Source of the DNA: Silicimonas sp.
GTDB taxonomy: Bacteria > Pseudomonadota > Alphaproteobacteria > Rhodobacterales > Rhodobacteraceae
NCBI GenBank assembly: GCA_022824315.1
Contig: JAJEAC010000200.1
Location: 1 to 52,596, forward strand
Reading direction: 5' to 3'
Length of the DNA: 52,596 nt
Shown: piece after piece, positions 38,836-48,555 of the stretch
Layout: each line of letters starts with the position of its first letter
Position numbering within the stretch: position 1 is the stretch's first letter
Notes under the pieces: model-generated
Databases searched by the model: none
What the model was told of the DNA's origin: nothing
The model's input: the letters and a program-made list of their open reading frames with translations, nothing else
Translations under genes and position numbers: made by a program

Positions 38836-39451
38836 CCTCCGCTAGCCATGCTCGACTCCGGACCAAACGCGAACGCCGCTCCCGGCATGAACGCCGCGCG
38901 CCTTGCCGCCGGCGCCGGGACAGTCTTGTCGGGTTCGGGCCTCGCGGCCGCTCATTCACAGGAATCGGTGCTTGACGTGGGGGCCCATTGCGGAAGGGCC
39001 ACTGTCGAAGTTCCGTCGGACATGCGGGATGAGAATTCTGAGTTCTCTCGATACGTGATCTACTCTCCGCAAACGGATTTCCTGTGTGGAAGGCAGAGCG
39101 GAAAGGTGGATGTTCCACCCGTGGGCTTGCATGGTGAAGGGCTTCCGCAAGCCCTCGCACGCGAATGTCGACAAGTCACCAAACCTACGAACGCGCTCTT
39201 GCGAAGCCTATGTCGCTCGATCCGACCGGATCATCGCTGGTTGTCCACGTTTCCGGGAGGCTCATGAACGATTTCACGCCTTGGCAGTCTCAATTCCGGC
39301 GAACGGGCATGATTGAAGCTGGGGCAGCTGGCGCACGGCATGTTTGGTCTTTGATCTTGTCTTTCGCGGATTCGTCGTTTCAAGCACAACGGCTTGAATG
39401 AGCGATGCCGCCGAACAACGAATGACTCGATCGCGCCGCGCAGTGTGGCCT
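38836..39451. other. Intergenic region between helicase gene and gpt
   Basis: A 616-base gap between convergent genes. Plus-strand frames (38848-39267 and 39165-39401) have no recognisable domains, no good ribosome binding site and overlap each other, so I regard them as chance. No T-tailed terminator is visible. Confidence 0.4.
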
Positions 39452-39955
39452 CTAGTCAGCGCCCCGGTATGGCTCGACATACTGAAGCGCCATGTCCCAT
39501 GGAAAGAAAATCCAGGTGTCTTGGCTGACGCCGGTAATGAACGTGTCCACCTGCTGTTCGCCCATGGGCTTGGCATAGACCGTGGCGAAGTGAGCCTGCG
39601 GGTAGTGTCGCCGAACGAGTTCAAGCGTCTGGCCGGTATCGACGAGGTCATCCACGACGAGGATGCCTGCCCCGTCCCCCATCATTTCCGCGTCGGGAGA
39701 TTTCAGGATCTTTGCATCGGTCTGCGACTGGTGGTCGTAGCTCTTGACGCTGATTGTATCCACGATTCGAATGTCGAGTTCGCGGGCCACTATCATCGCA
39801 GGTGCCATGCCGCCACGCGTGATTGCCACGACCGCCGCCCACCTGCCGTCAAGCGGCCCATGTCCATCCAGCCGCCAGGCAAGTGCACGGGCGTCGCGAT
39901 GCATCTGGTCCCAGCTGACGTGGAACCCCTTCTCATGTGGCAGGCGTTCTGTCAT
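39452..39955 (-). CDS. gpt: Xanthine-guanine phosphoribosyltransferase
   Basis: This 167-residue purine salvage enzyme transfers ribose-5-phosphate from PRPP to guanine, xanthine or hypoxanthine. The PRPP-binding loop is [13 protein letters not shown], the N-terminal loop [10 protein letters not shown] contributes to the active site, and [15 protein letters not shown] closes the base-binding pocket, as in E. coli Gpt. AGGA lies 6 bases before the ATG. It is on the same strand as fabI but separated by 145 bases. Confidence 0.93.
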   Translation of the reverse strand: MTERLPHEKGFHVSWDQMHRDARALAWRLDGHGPLDGRWAAVVAITRGGMAPAMIVARELDIRIVDTISVKSYDHQSQTDAKILKSPDAEMMGDGAGILVVDDLVDTGQTLELVRRHYPQAHFATVYAKPMGEQQVDTFITGVSQDTWIFFPWDMALQYVEPYRGAD

Positions 39956-40100
39956 GTGCTGTCCTGTCGATCAGGTGGCGGAATCGTCTCCGACCGGCAC
40001 GACCGGCAAGCCAGACGTCGGATCCCCGGACGACGGTATCGTCGCGGCTCGGTCAGGGATTGGCTTGCAGCCGAAACGGACATGCCAGTGTCAGCCGGCA

Positions 40101-40916
40101 TCATTTCCTTCCTTCGTAGCTCATGTCTGGAGCGTCGAGCGCCTTCATGCCCACGACATGGTAGCCGGAGTCCACGTGAAGGACCTCGCCCGTGACGGCA
40201 GAACCCAGATCGGAAAGAAGATAAAGCGCGGCGTTGCCGACATCCTCGATGCGCACATTGCGCCTCAGCGGAGAATTGTACTCGTTCCATTTCAGGATGT
40301 AACGGAAATCGCCTATCCCAGAGGCCGCCAGAGTCTTGATCGTGCCCGCGCTGATGGCATTGCAACGGATGCCGTCCTTGCCGAGATCCTCGGCAATGTA
40401 GCGCACGCTGGCCTCCAGCGCCGCCTTGCAAAGCCCCATCACGTTGTAATGAGGCATCACCCGCTCGGACCCGTAGTACGTCATGGTCAGGAGCGATCCG
40501 CCATCAGGCATCATCGCGGCCGCCCGCTTTGCGATCGCGGTGAAGGAATACACAGAAATGTCCATCGACGTGAGGAAGTTGTCACGGCTTGTGTCGAGAT
40601 ACCGGCCACGCAACTCGTTCTTGTCGGAAAACCCGATCGCGTGAACGACGAAGTCGAGCTTGCCCCAGCGGTCTTTGAGTTCCTGGAACAGGGAGTCCAC
40701 GCTGTCCATGTCCGCCACGTCGCAGGGAAGGACAATGTTGGACCCCAGTTGCTCGGACAACGGTCGGACGCGCTTCAGGAGCGCTTCGTTTTGGTACGAA
40801 AACGCGAGTTCCGCACCTTGATCGGCAACCGCCTTGGCGATTCCCCAAGCGATCGACCTCTCGTTGGCCAGCCCCATGACCAGGCCACGTTTGCCTGTCA
40901 TAAGCCCTTCGGACAT
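40101..40916 (-). CDS. fabI: Enoyl-[acyl-carrier-protein] reductase (NADH)
   Basis: This 271-residue SDR-type enoyl-ACP reductase completes each cycle of fatty-acid elongation. Features are the N-terminal cofactor region GKRGLVMGLANERSIAWGIA, catalytic Tyr157-x6-Lys164 in PHYNVMGLCKAALEA with Tyr147/148 just before, and LAASGIGDFRYIL, the flexible substrate loop. GAGGAA precedes the ATG at suitable distance. It is divergent from pdxH across 78 bases, an arrangement common in Rhodobacteraceae as I recall. Confidence 0.95.
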   Translation of the reverse strand: MSEGLMTGKRGLVMGLANERSIAWGIAKAVADQGAELAFSYQNEALLKRVRPLSEQLGSNIVLPCDVADMDSVDSLFQELKDRWGKLDFVVHAIGFSDKNELRGRYLDTSRDNFLTSMDISVYSFTAIAKRAAAMMPDGGSLLTMTYYGSERVMPHYNVMGLCKAALEASVRYIAEDLGKDGIRCNAISAGTIKTLAASGIGDFRYILKWNEYNSPLRRNVRIEDVGNAALYLLSDLGSAVTGEVLHVDSGYHVVGMKALDAPDMSYEGRK

Positions 40917-40994
40917 AATCTGTTCCTCGCCCCGTTTACCGTGCAGCGGGTCTATGCGATCAAGCCAAATGCATCAAGGGCGTGAAGGCGGGGC

Positions 40995-41600
40995 ATGATG
41001 GATAGAATCGGAATATTCGAAGGCAATGACCCGATGGCCATTGTGAGCCGCTGGCTGAACGAGGCGGAAGGGACCGAACCGAACGATCCGACTGCAATGG
41101 CCCTCGCAACGGTCGACGCGTCCGGCCTGCCGAATGTGCGCATGGTTTTGCTCAAGGGCATCGAAAACGGCACCTTCGTATTCTACACCAACTACGGCAG
41201 CGCGAAGGCGCGAGAACTCACGACGTCCGGGAAGGCGGCTTTCGTCCTCCACTGGAAGAGCCTCCGCCGGCAAGTCAGGGTGCGTGGTTCCGCAACCATT
41301 GAGGATGGAGTGCCAGCAGACCGTTACTTCGCCACGCGTGGGCTGCAAAGCCGGGTTGGTGCCTGGGCATCGCGTCAGTCCCAGCCTCTGTCTTCCCGAA
41401 GGGTATTGATGGCAAGGGCGGCGAAGATGGGCGTCGTCCACGGCCTCGATCCGAAACGCCCGCCGTTCTGGGGCGGTTTCCGGATTTTGCCCGTCGAGAT
41501 CGAGTTTTGGGCCGACGGCGAATTCCGGCTCCACGATCGTTTTCGATGGACACGAACGTCGCCTGATGCCGCTTGGGAGGTCGAACGCCTTTATCCTTAG
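40995..41600 (+). CDS. pdxH: Pyridoxamine 5'-phosphate oxidase
   Basis: This 201-residue FMN enzyme makes pyridoxal phosphate from pyridoxine or pyridoxamine phosphate. It has [24 protein letters not shown], here the FMN/substrate strands, the VRVRGSA strand, the [14 protein letters not shown] loop and the C-terminal RFRWTR...VERLYP typical of PdxH. Two adjacent ATGs (40995 and 40998) are possible starts. It supplies the cofactor used by aminotransferases such as the one at 15317-16489. Confidence 0.95.
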   Translation: MMDRIGIFEGNDPMAIVSRWLNEAEGTEPNDPTAMALATVDASGLPNVRMVLLKGIENGTFVFYTNYGSAKARELTTSGKAAFVLHWKSLRRQVRVRGSATIEDGVPADRYFATRGLQSRVGAWASRQSQPLSSRRVLMARAAKMGVVHGLDPKRPPFWGGFRILPVEIEFWADGEFRLHDRFRWTRTSPDAAWEVERLYP

Positions 41601-41713
41601 TGCGTTTCTGCCGAAATTGTTGCAGAATTGGTCGGATTTTTTGGTTGCGCGAGATCGCACCAATGGCCCAAAGTAGGCGCATGTTGGGCAACGGCCCAAG
41701 GGATGATGCTTAG

Positions 41714-42247
41714 ATGACCGACCTCAGCAAAGGCGGCGTTCGCGTCACTGGAACAGTAAAGTGGTTTGATCCGTCGAAAGGATTCGGCTTTGTCGTTTCC
41801 GACGAGGGCGGGCCGGATATCCTGCTTCATGCAAACGTGCTTCGCAACTACGGACAATCCTCCGTAGCGGACTCGGCGGGGATTGAAGTCGTGATCCAGG
41901 AGACGGCGCGAGGAATTCAGGCGATCGAAGTGCTCAGGATTGATCCTCCGGCCTCGACTTCGGCAGTTGATGCCTTTCCGGATGGCGGCGAATTCAACGA
42001 ACCGGTTGACACCTCGCTGCCGTTGGAACCCGCCCGCGTGAAGTGGTTCGACAAGGCGAAGGGATTCGGATTTGCAAATGTCTACGGCTGCAGCGAAGAT
42101 GTCTTTCTCCACATGGAAGTTCTGAGGCGATCGGAACTTGCCGACCTTCAACCGGGGGAGGCAGTGTCAATCAGGGTCGTGGAGGGCAAGCGGGGTCGCA
42201 TGGCCACTCAAATCACGTCTTGGGAAGCCGGCCTTAGATCCGAGTAG
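41714..42247 (+). CDS. Cold-shock protein with two cold-shock domains
   Basis: This 177-residue protein contains two CSD units. CSD1 (about 8-75) has TVKWFDPSKGFGFVVSDEG with RNP-1 KGFGFV and a degenerate RNP-2 (DILLHANVL). CSD2 (about 105-172) has VKWFDKAKGFGFANVYG and DVFLHMEVL. These bind single-stranded RNA or DNA. Double-CSD proteins of this size are typical of Rhodobacteraceae and related alphaproteobacteria. The DUF192 gene follows after two bases, so the two are co-transcribed. Confidence 0.93.
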   Translation: MTDLSKGGVRVTGTVKWFDPSKGFGFVVSDEGGPDILLHANVLRNYGQSSVADSAGIEVVIQETARGIQAIEVLRIDPPASTSAVDAFPDGGEFNEPVDTSLPLEPARVKWFDKAKGFGFANVYGCSEDVFLHMEVLRRSELADLQPGEAVSIRVVEGKRGRMATQITSWEAGLRSE

Positions 42248-42249
42248 TC

Positions 42250-42711
42250 ATGCGTGCAGGTCTCGGAATCGTGGCATTGCTTGCACTTGCCGGAACTGCG
42301 TCTGCGGATTGCACGCTTGACCGCGTCGACTTGCGTGGCGACTGGGGCCGTGCGCGGTTCACCGTCGAGCTTGCGGATGACCCCGACGAACGATCGCTCG
42401 GCCTGATGCACCGTGAATTCCTGCCATCGGGAAGCGGCATGCTCTTCGCATACGATACGCCGCAGCGCACGGTGTTCTGGATGAAGAACACCAGAATTCC
42501 GCTCGACATGATCTTCATGACACCTTCCGGAAAGGTGGCAAGGATCCATGAGAACGCGATTCCATTTGACGAAACGCACATAGATGGGGGCGAAGGCGTC
42601 AAGTTCGTGCTTGAAATCAATGGCGGCCTGTCCCGCAGGCTTGGCATCAACGAAGGAAGCGAGCTTCGGCATCCGGTCATCGGGCCGAACCCGGTTTGGC
42701 CTTGCGAATAG
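42250..42711 (+). CDS. Exported DUF192-family protein
   Basis: This 153-residue protein has a clear signal peptide (MRAGLGIVALLALAGTASA, cut before Asp20-Cys21). The mature domain shows the DUF192 pattern: ERSLGLMHREFLPSGSGMLF, VFWMKNTRIPLDMIF and the C-terminal EINGGLSRRLGI. The function of the family is not known. The cleavage site followed by D-C rather than a lipobox argues for a soluble periplasmic protein. It is the second gene of the cold-shock operon. Confidence 0.9.
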   Translation: MRAGLGIVALLALAGTASADCTLDRVDLRGDWGRARFTVELADDPDERSLGLMHREFLPSGSGMLFAYDTPQRTVFWMKNTRIPLDMIFMTPSGKVARIHENAIPFDETHIDGGEGVKFVLEINGGLSRRLGINEGSELRHPVIGPNPVWPCE

Positions 42712-42863
42712 TGTGCGGCCAGAAGGATCGGAAGCGCTGCGACGTGCATTGCCTGGAATGCGTGGATCCGGCGACCATGTCGTCAGGTATGACGTCGAAC
42801 GCCTCCTGTTGATTGTCTCACATGCGCAGTTTTCGATTCCAAGGCTTGCGGAGGACTTGCGGA

Positions 42864-42879
42864 TCCTTGCATGCAAGGA
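42864..42879. repeat. Perfect 16-bp palindrome upstream of tRNA-Pro
   Basis: TCCTTGCATGCAAGGA is self-complementary over 16 bases, 68 bases before the tRNA. It could be a protein-binding site or the stem of a cruciform. The surrounding 235-base gap after the DUF192 gene contains no other clear element. Confidence 0.4.
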
Positions 42880-42946
42880 AGTCTGCAATCTCGTGCACAA
42901 GAAATTTGCCAAGGGGAATTTCTTTGCTGTAAGGAGACGACCGAGT

Positions 42947-43023
42947 CGGGGCGTAGCGCAGTCTGGTAGCGCACCTGTTTTGGGAACAGGGGGTCGGGAG
43001 TTCGAATCTCTCCGCCCCGACCA
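42947..43023 (+). tRNA. tRNA-Pro (anticodon TGG)
   Basis: A 77-base gene with encoded CCA. The acceptor stem pairs CGGGGCG (42947-42953) with CGCCCCG (43013-43019), followed by A73 and CCA (43021-43023). The anticodon stem CCTGT/ACAGG encloses the loop TTTGGGA with anticodon TGG (reads CCA and other Pro codons). The T arm carries GTTCGAATC. The first base C1 pairing with G72 is typical of tRNA-Pro. Confidence 0.97.
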
Positions 43024-43537
43024 GCGTTTGCAGGGAGTTCGAATCACGCGGGCCGAACCGCAGCCAGTTCACCGCCTCCTGCATGCAACGGGTGGATTCA
43101 CGTGTGGTATCGCGCATGCGGCTCGGTGACATCGACGACACTTGCCGGATGCAGCGAACGGCATGCCCTGAGCCGGGAACACCTGGTTCTTGGAAAATCA
43201 ATAAGGTCAGTCGTCGTTCATCACGGTGCGCGGGTGCCCCGCCGGCGTCGTGAGTCGCACTCGAGCCTCGGGGTGATTCTGTTTTGGCTGCCGAACAACC
43301 GCACGAAATCCCGTCCGTCTTGCCGCTCAGGATGAAAGAGTCTTTCAGCCCAGGCTGGCGCCTGCACACTTGGGGCACCTCGTGTGAGCCGTTAGCTTGA
43401 CTGCGTAAGCGCCTGTTCTCGATTGACGGATTTCCGAATTCGGGGCGTTTCGTGCGAGCTCATGAGCCTGCGCACCGAAGCCTTGCACGGGGTTCGCAGA
43501 ATTTTGTGTGAATTCCCTGTTGACGAGCCCACTGCAA
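43024..43537. other. Intergenic region after tRNA-Pro, with a T-arm-like repeat
   Basis: GGGAGTTCGAATC, the T-arm core of the tRNA (42996-43008), occurs again at 43033-43045, just 10 bases after the tRNA end. No integrase or other mobile gene follows. Open frames on both strands in this gap lack support. A TTGACG at 43520-43525 could be the -35 element of the nrdJ promoter, but I do not see a good -10. Confidence 0.4.
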
Positions 43538-43584
43538 AAGCTGCAAGTTGTGCAGGCCGGTTGGGAGGCCACAACATGTTGTGG
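43538..43584 (+). promoter_or_regulatory. Tandem NrdR-box-like sites upstream of nrdJ
   Basis: A perfect 16-bp palindrome CCACAACATGTTGTGG (43569-43584) fits the NrdR box pattern acaCwAtATaTwGtgt at all its most conserved positions. A degenerate second box (43538-43553, right half GTTGTGC) begins exactly 31 bases upstream, the spacing known for tandem NrdR boxes. The sites lie about 190 bases before the nrdJ start. This suggests repression of nrdJ by the ATP/dATP sensor NrdR; no nrdR gene is in the window. Confidence 0.7.
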
Positions 43585-43776
43585 AAGTCGACAGGAACAG
43601 CATTCGAGCATCTTCGGTCCACCTGGAAAGAAGGAGTCGTGCACGCAAGCAACGATGTGCACGGGAAAGGTGCCATTGTCCCATCTCTCGGCCGCACTGA
43701 ATGTCGCCCTGACTGAGGCAGGCGAACAGCGAAACGGAATTGGCTCAAACAAGAAAAGAACGGGGTCCAAGCAAAA

Positions 43777-46700
43777 ATGAAAGTCAAGCGTAGCTTTACG
43801 AAGGCAGGGCAGGACGCATACGCGTCCATCAAGTTCACGGCGACGTCATCCGAAATCAGGAATCCGGACGGCACCATCGTGTTCCGGCTCGACAGCGTTG
43901 AAGTGCCCGAGAACTGGAGCCAGGTGGCGTCGGATGTCATCGCGCAGAAGTATTTCAGGAAGGCCGGAGTGCCGGCGTGCCTGAAGAAAGTGAGGGAGAA
44001 AGGCGTCCCGGAATTCCTTTGGCGTTCTGTCGCGGACGAGGTCGCGCTCGCCGAACTCCCTGAAGAAGAGCGCTATGGCGGCGAAACCCGGGCAACGCAG
44101 GTCTTCGATCGTCTGGCGGGAGCATGGGCGTATTGGGGCTGGAAGGGCGGCTATTTCTCTTCGAAGGAGGATGCACGGGCCTATTTCGACGAGATGCGCT
44201 TTATGCTCGCGACGCAGCGCGGTGCGCCGAACTCGCCGCAATGGTTCAACACGGGTCTCCATTGGGCATACGGCATCGACGGGCCGAGCCAGGGTCACCA
44301 CTACGTGGACTACAAGACCGGCAGGCTGACCAAGTCCTCAAGCGCCTATGAGCATCCGCAGCCCCACGCGTGCTTCATTCAGTCCTGCGCCGACGACCTC
44401 GTGAACAGCGGCGGCATCATGGATCTGTGGGTCCGGGAATCGCGGCTCTTCAAGTACGGGTCCGGCACCGGGACGAATTTCAGCCTCCTCCGGGGCGCCG
44501 GCGAGCATCTGTCCGGCGGCGGCAAGTCATCGGGCTTGATGGGATTTCTGAAGATCGGTGATCGTGCGGCCGGCGCCATCAAGTCGGGCGGCACCACCAG
44601 GCGTGCCGCCAAGATGGTGATCGTTGACGCCGATCACCCCGACATCGAGGACTTCATCAACTGGAAGGTCATCGAAGAGCAGAAGGTTGCTTCCATCGTG
44701 GCAGGCTCGAAGGTCCACGAACGCGAACTCAACGGCATATTCGCGGCGATCAAGGCGTGGGACGGCGCAGAAGCCGATGCTGTCGATCCGGGGCGGAACG
44801 AGGGCCTCAAGGTCGCGATCCGTTCCGCGAAACAGTCCGCCATTCCGGAAACCTATATCAAGCGCGTTCTTGACTACGCCAGGCAGGGCTACGAATCGAT
44901 TGAGTTTCCCACATATGACACGGATTGGGATTCGGAAGCCTATTCGAGCGTTTCCGGTCAGAACTCCAACAACTCGGTCCGGGTCACGGACGCGTTCCTG
45001 CAAGCGGTGAAGGAAGATGCGGACTGGAAGCTGTTCCGCCGCACCGACGGCAAGGTGGAGAGGACCGTCAAGGCGCGTGATCTGTGGGAGCAGGTCGGCC
45101 ATGCTGCCTGGGCCTGTGCGGATCCCGGCATCCAGTACCATGACACGATCAATGCGTGGCATACATGTCCCGAGGCCGGATCGATCCGCGGGTCGAACCC
45201 CTGTTCGGAATACATGTTCCTCGACGACACCGCCTGCAATCTGGCGTCCATGAATCTCCTTGCTTTCTATGACGCCGGAAAGTTCCAGGCCGGCGACTAT
45301 GTCCACGCAACGCGTCTCTGGACACTGACGCTGGAGATCAGCGTCATGATGGCGCAATTTCCGTCGAAGGAGATCGCGCAACTGTCCTACGAGTTCAGGA
45401 CCCTCGGTCTCGGCTACGCGAACATAGGCGGCCTGCTCATGACCATGGGTCTGGGTTACGATTCGGACGAGGGTCGCGCACTGGCGGGTGCCCTCACGGC
45501 GATCATGACCGGGGCGTCCTACGCGACGTCGGCCGAGATCGCGCGAGAACTGGGCCCGTTCCAGGGGTACAATGAAAATTCCGAGCACATGCTTCGCGTC
45601 ATTCGCAACCACAGGCGCGCGGCACACGGAGAGACGTCCGGATACGAGGCGATGAACGTGCCTCCCGTGCCGCTCGACCGCGACAACTGCCCGGACGGCA
45701 GGCTGGTCGAACTGGCCGCAAGGAAGTGGGACGACGCGCTCGACCTCGGCATGAGGCACGGATACCGAAATGCCCAGGCCACGGTCATCGCGCCGACCGG
45801 TACCATCGGCCTCGTAATGGACTGCGACACGACAGGGATCGAGCCGGACTTCGCCTTGGTGAAGTTCAAGAAGCTCGCCGGGGGCGGTTACTTCAAGATC
45901 ATAAACCGCTCGGTGCCGGCGGCGTTGGCGACTCTTGGATACTCTTCCTCCCAGATCCAGGACGTCGTTTCCTACGCCGTCGGCCACGGAACGCTCGCGA
46001 ATGCTCCGGGGATCAACCATGCAGCGCTGGTTGGACACGGGTTTGGCCAGGCCGAGATCGACAGGATCGAGGAAGCCCTGCCATCCGCGTTCGACATTCG
46101 CTTCGTGTTCAACCAGTGGACGCTCGGCGAGGAGTTCTGTTCTGCGACCCTCGGGATTCCGACCGAGAAGCTCAACGATCCGGAATTCGATCTTCTGCGC
46201 AGCCTCGGGTTCAGCAAGGCGGACATTGAGGCCGCGAATGACCACGTCTGCGGTTCCATGACGCTGGAAGGTGCACCTCACTTGGCAGGAGAGCACTACC
46301 ATGTCTTTGATTGCGCGAATCCCTGCGGACGCAAGGGCAAGCGGTTCCTTCCGGTTGACAGCCACATTACGATGATGGCTGCCGCTCAGTCGTTCATTTC
46401 GGGTGCGATCTCCAAGACGATCAACATGCCGAACGACGCGACCGTCGAGGATTGCAAGGCGGCCTACGAGTTGTCGCACCGGCTCGGCATAAAGGCCAAT
46501 GCGCTATACCGCGACGGTTCAAAGCTCTCGCAGCCCTTGTCGGCGGCCCTCGTCGAAGATGACGACGAGGCGGCCGAGACGCTTGAGACAGGCACGCCGC
46601 AGGAGAAGGCCGTCGTGCTGGCCGAGAAGGTCGTGGAAAAGGTCATCGCCAAGGACTTGGCAGGTAAGCGCAATCGAATGCCCGAACGGCGCAGGGGATA

Positions 46701-47457
46701 CACCCAGAAGGCCATTGTCGGAGGGCACAAGGTCTACTTGAGAACCGGCGAGTACGGCGATGGTTCGCTGGGAGAGATCTTCATCGACATGCACAAGGAA
46801 GGTGCCGGATTCCGTGCGATGATGAACAACTTCGCGATCGCCGTCTCGGTCGGCCTCCAGTATGGCGTGCCACTGGAGGAGTTCGTGGACGCTTTCACCT
46901 TCACGCGCTTCGAACCGGCCGGGATGGTGCAGGGCAACGACTCGATCAAGAACGCGACCTCGATACTGGACTACATCTTCCGGGAACTGGCGGTCAGCTA
47001 TCTGGATCGCATCGATCTCGCGCACGTCAAACCGGAAGGCCCGACATTCGATGACATGGGCCGTGGCGAGGAAGAGGGCAGGCACGACATGGCTGAGGCT
47101 TCTGCTGCAAGGGGGTCGAGCCATGTCGAGGTGCTGAAGCGTGTGGCGTCCGCGGGATATACCCGCGGCCGCGTGCCAAGGGAGTTGGTGCTCGTGGAGG
47201 GCGGCGCCAACGCCGCCTCGGCGCTGCACAGCGCCGAGGCTCCCGCAGCCGCCGGCGCGATTTTGCCGGATGTGGGATCGGCTGTGGCAGTCGGCCCGTC
47301 GCCCGCCGAGGGAACGGTCGGGATCGACGCGCGCGCGAAGGCCAAGATGCAGGGATATGAGGGAGATCCTTGCGGCGAATGCGGCAACTACACCTTGGTG
47401 CGGAATGGCACATGCATGAAGTGCAATACGTGCGGCGCAACAAGCGGGTGCAGTTGA
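43777..47457 (+). CDS. nrdJ: Vitamin B12-dependent (class II) ribonucleoside-diphosphate reductase
   Basis: This 1226-residue protein makes deoxyribonucleotides using adenosylcobalamin in place of an iron centre. Core features include the substrate-site Cys199 in [16 protein letters not shown], the [14 protein letters not shown] segment, [20 protein letters not shown] (catalytic loop near residue 475), and [22 protein letters not shown]-terminal tail has a zinc-ribbon-like [13 protein letters not shown] followed by [14 protein letters not shown], carrying the Cys residues that re-reduce the active site. Length matches other alphaproteobacterial NrdJ. The start has no strong ribosome binding site. 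It is preceded by NrdR-box-like sites. Confidence 0.95.
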   Translation: MKVKRSFTKAGQDAYASIKFTATSSEIRNPDGTIVFRLDSVEVPENWSQVASDVIAQKYFRKAGVPACLKKVREKGVPEFLWRSVADEVALAELPEEERYGGETRATQVFDRLAGAWAYWGWKGGYFSSKEDARAYFDEMRFMLATQRGAPNSPQWFNTGLHWAYGIDGPSQGHHYVDYKTGRLTKSSSAYEHPQPHACFIQSCADDLVNSGGIMDLWVRESRLFKYGSGTGTNFSLLRGAGEHLSGGGKSSGLMGFLKIGDRAAGAIKSGGTTRRAAKMVIVDADHPDIEDFINWKVIEEQKVASIVAGSKVHERELNGIFAAIKAWDGAEADAVDPGRNEGLKVAIRSAKQSAIPETYIKRVLDYARQGYESIEFPTYDTDWDSEAYSSVSGQNSNNSVRVTDAFLQAVKEDADWKLFRRTDGKVERTVKARDLWEQVGHAAWACADPGIQYHDTINAWHTCPEAGSIRGSNPCSEYMFLDDTACNLASMNLLAFYDAGKFQAGDYVHATRLWTLTLEISVMMAQFPSKEIAQLSYEFRTLGLGYANIGGLLMTMGLGYDSDEGRALAGALTAIMTGASYATSAEIARELGPFQGYNENSEHMLRVIRNHRRAAHGETSGYEAMNVPPVPLDRDNCPDGRLVELAARKWDDALDLGMRHGYRNAQATVIAPTGTIGLVMDCDTTGIEPDFALVKFKKLAGGGYFKIINRSVPAALATLGYSSSQIQDVVSYAVGHGTLANAPGINHAALVGHGFGQAEIDRIEEALPSAFDIRFVFNQWTLGEEFCSATLGIPTEKLNDPEFDLLRSLGFSKADIEAANDHVCGSMTLEGAPHLAGEHYHVFDCANPCGRKGKRFLPVDSHITMMAAAQSFISGAISKTINMPNDATVEDCKAAYELSHRLGIKANALYRDGSKLSQPLSAALVEDDDEAAETLETGTPQEKAVVLAEKVVEKVIAKDLAGKRNRMPERRRGYTQKAIVGGHKVYLRTGEYGDGSLGEIFIDMHKEGAGFRAMMNNFAIAVSVGLQYGVPLEEFVDAFTFTRFEPAGMVQGNDSIKNATSILDYIFRELAVSYLDRIDLAHVKPEGPTFDDMGRGEEEGRHDMAEASAARGSSHVEVLKRVASAGYTRGRVPRELVLVEGGANAASALHSAEAPAAAGAILPDVGSAVAVGPSPAEGTVGIDARAKAKMQGYEGDPCGECGNYTLVRNGTCMKCNTCGATSGCS

Positions 47458-47719
47458 TGACGCGTGACAGGGCTACGTATCAGGCCCTGTTCGGAGGACA
47501 GGGTGGCGCTGCCGTGCAGTTCCACCTTGATTCCGGGGGTTCTCCCGCCCCGGAAACGAGGAGCGGGGCTCGGCCGACAGCTTGGTTCGGTTTCCTCCCG
47601 CCCGGAGAACCGCGGCTTGTGGTTCGACGGAACAAGGGGCGGGTGCGCCCGCCCTGAACGCAGGTCAGGCCGCAGGCAGAAACCGGGCGGTGCGACAAGT
47701 GAGCCTGACAGGCGAAACT
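47458..47719. other. GC-rich structured intergenic region after nrdJ
   Basis: The region contains several strong inverted repeats. GCCCCG and CGGGGC around 47549-47568 could pair, and GGGCGGG/CCCGCCC (47637-47643 and 47648-47654, loop TGCG) form a perfect 7-bp stem. This could be an untranslated 3' RNA or a small RNA; no protein-coding signal is seen. Confidence 0.35.
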
Positions 47720-47748
47720 GGGGGGCAATGGCCCCCCGACTTTCCTTT
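47720..47748 (+). terminator. Candidate intrinsic terminator downstream of nrdJ
   Basis: GGGGGGC (47720-47726), loop AATG, GCCCCCC (47731-47737) form a perfect 7-bp GC stem, followed by the pyrimidine-rich GACTTTCCTTT. It is 263 bases after the nrdJ stop and about 140 bases before the convergent ilvN end, so it may stop transcription from nrdJ. Confidence 0.6.
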
Positions 47749-47888
47749 CAGGCTGTGTAACGTTGCGGTCGGGTTGGTGGAGCGCTCGTCATGTCTGATG
47801 TTGCCGAGCCCATTCGGCAGGGTCGTGGACGTGAGAATGATGCGTCAATGGCGGATTTCCCGCGTGACGGCACTCGCTGCTGGCGCGT

Positions 47889-48473
47889 TCAGGACAGCGT
47901 GCTCTCCACGTCAATTTTACCCCTCGCAAGGGCCACGACCCCGGTTCGTGCCAGTTCCTCGAGGCCCAGAGGCCGCATGAGATCCGCAAATGCATCAATC
48001 TTGCGGGACGTGCCGGTCACTTCGAATACGAAACTGTCCAGCGTGGAATCCACGACCTGTGCGCGGAAAATGTCCGCGAGTCGCAGGGCCTCGACGCGGA
48101 TGTCGCCCTTTCCGACGACCCGGAAGAGGGCAAGTTCCCGTTCGACCGCCACGCCTTCGGTTGTCAGGTCATGCACGTCGTGAACCGGCACCACCCTTCC
48201 GAGCTGTGCCTTGATCTGCTCGATGACCGATGGCGTGCCAGTGGTGACGACCGTGATCCGGCTGCGATGTCCGGTGTGATCGATTTCCGCTACAGTCAGA
48301 CTTTCGATGTTGTAGCCACGTCCCGAAAAGAGCCCGATGACGCGCGCAAGGACGCCTGCCTCGTTGTCAACGATCAAGGCAAGCGTGTGCCGTTCCGTTC
48401 CCTGCTCGTGGTAGTCACGGAGATCGTAGGCCGAGTGGCTCGACGAGCCTTTCTTGATGTTCAGTGGTGACAT
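47889..48473 (-). CDS. ilvN: Acetolactate synthase small (regulatory) subunit
   Basis: This 194-residue protein contains an N-terminal ACT domain (about 28-100: TLALIVDNEAGVLARVIGLF, then GRGYNIESLTVA) that binds valine for feedback inhibition, and a C-terminal ALS_ss_C domain (RVEALRLADIFRAQVVDS). It activates and confers valine sensitivity on the large subunit. It is the second gene of the ilvBN operon, 82 bases after ilvB. Small subunits in some species are called IlvH; the names are interchangeable here. Confidence 0.94.
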   Translation of the reverse strand: MSPLNIKKGSSSHSAYDLRDYHEQGTERHTLALIVDNEAGVLARVIGLFSGRGYNIESLTVAEIDHTGHRSRITVVTTGTPSVIEQIKAQLGRVVPVHDVHDLTTEGVAVERELALFRVVGKGDIRVEALRLADIFRAQVVDSTLDSFVFEVTGTSRKIDAFADLMRPLGLEELARTGVVALARGKIDVESTLS

Positions 48474-48555
48474 GTCGTTTCTTCTGTCCTGCTAGAGTCC
48501 CGGTGTCGTTGCCGGAGCACGGGAAGCGGTGGTGCAATTGCCGCATTTTCGTGTC

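Noticed and set aside
38848..39267. 139-codon frame after the helicase gene
   Set aside because: No ribosome binding site, no domain, and it overlaps other equally weak frames.
43024..43776. Cobalamin riboswitch upstream of nrdJ
   Set aside because: I looked for a B12-box-like conserved stretch in the leader and did not see one; the NrdR-box-like sites are a better explanation of control.
44527..46479. Minus-strand open frame of 650 codons
   Set aside because: Antisense to nrdJ, no ribosome binding site, no domain; nrdJ is unambiguous on the other strand.
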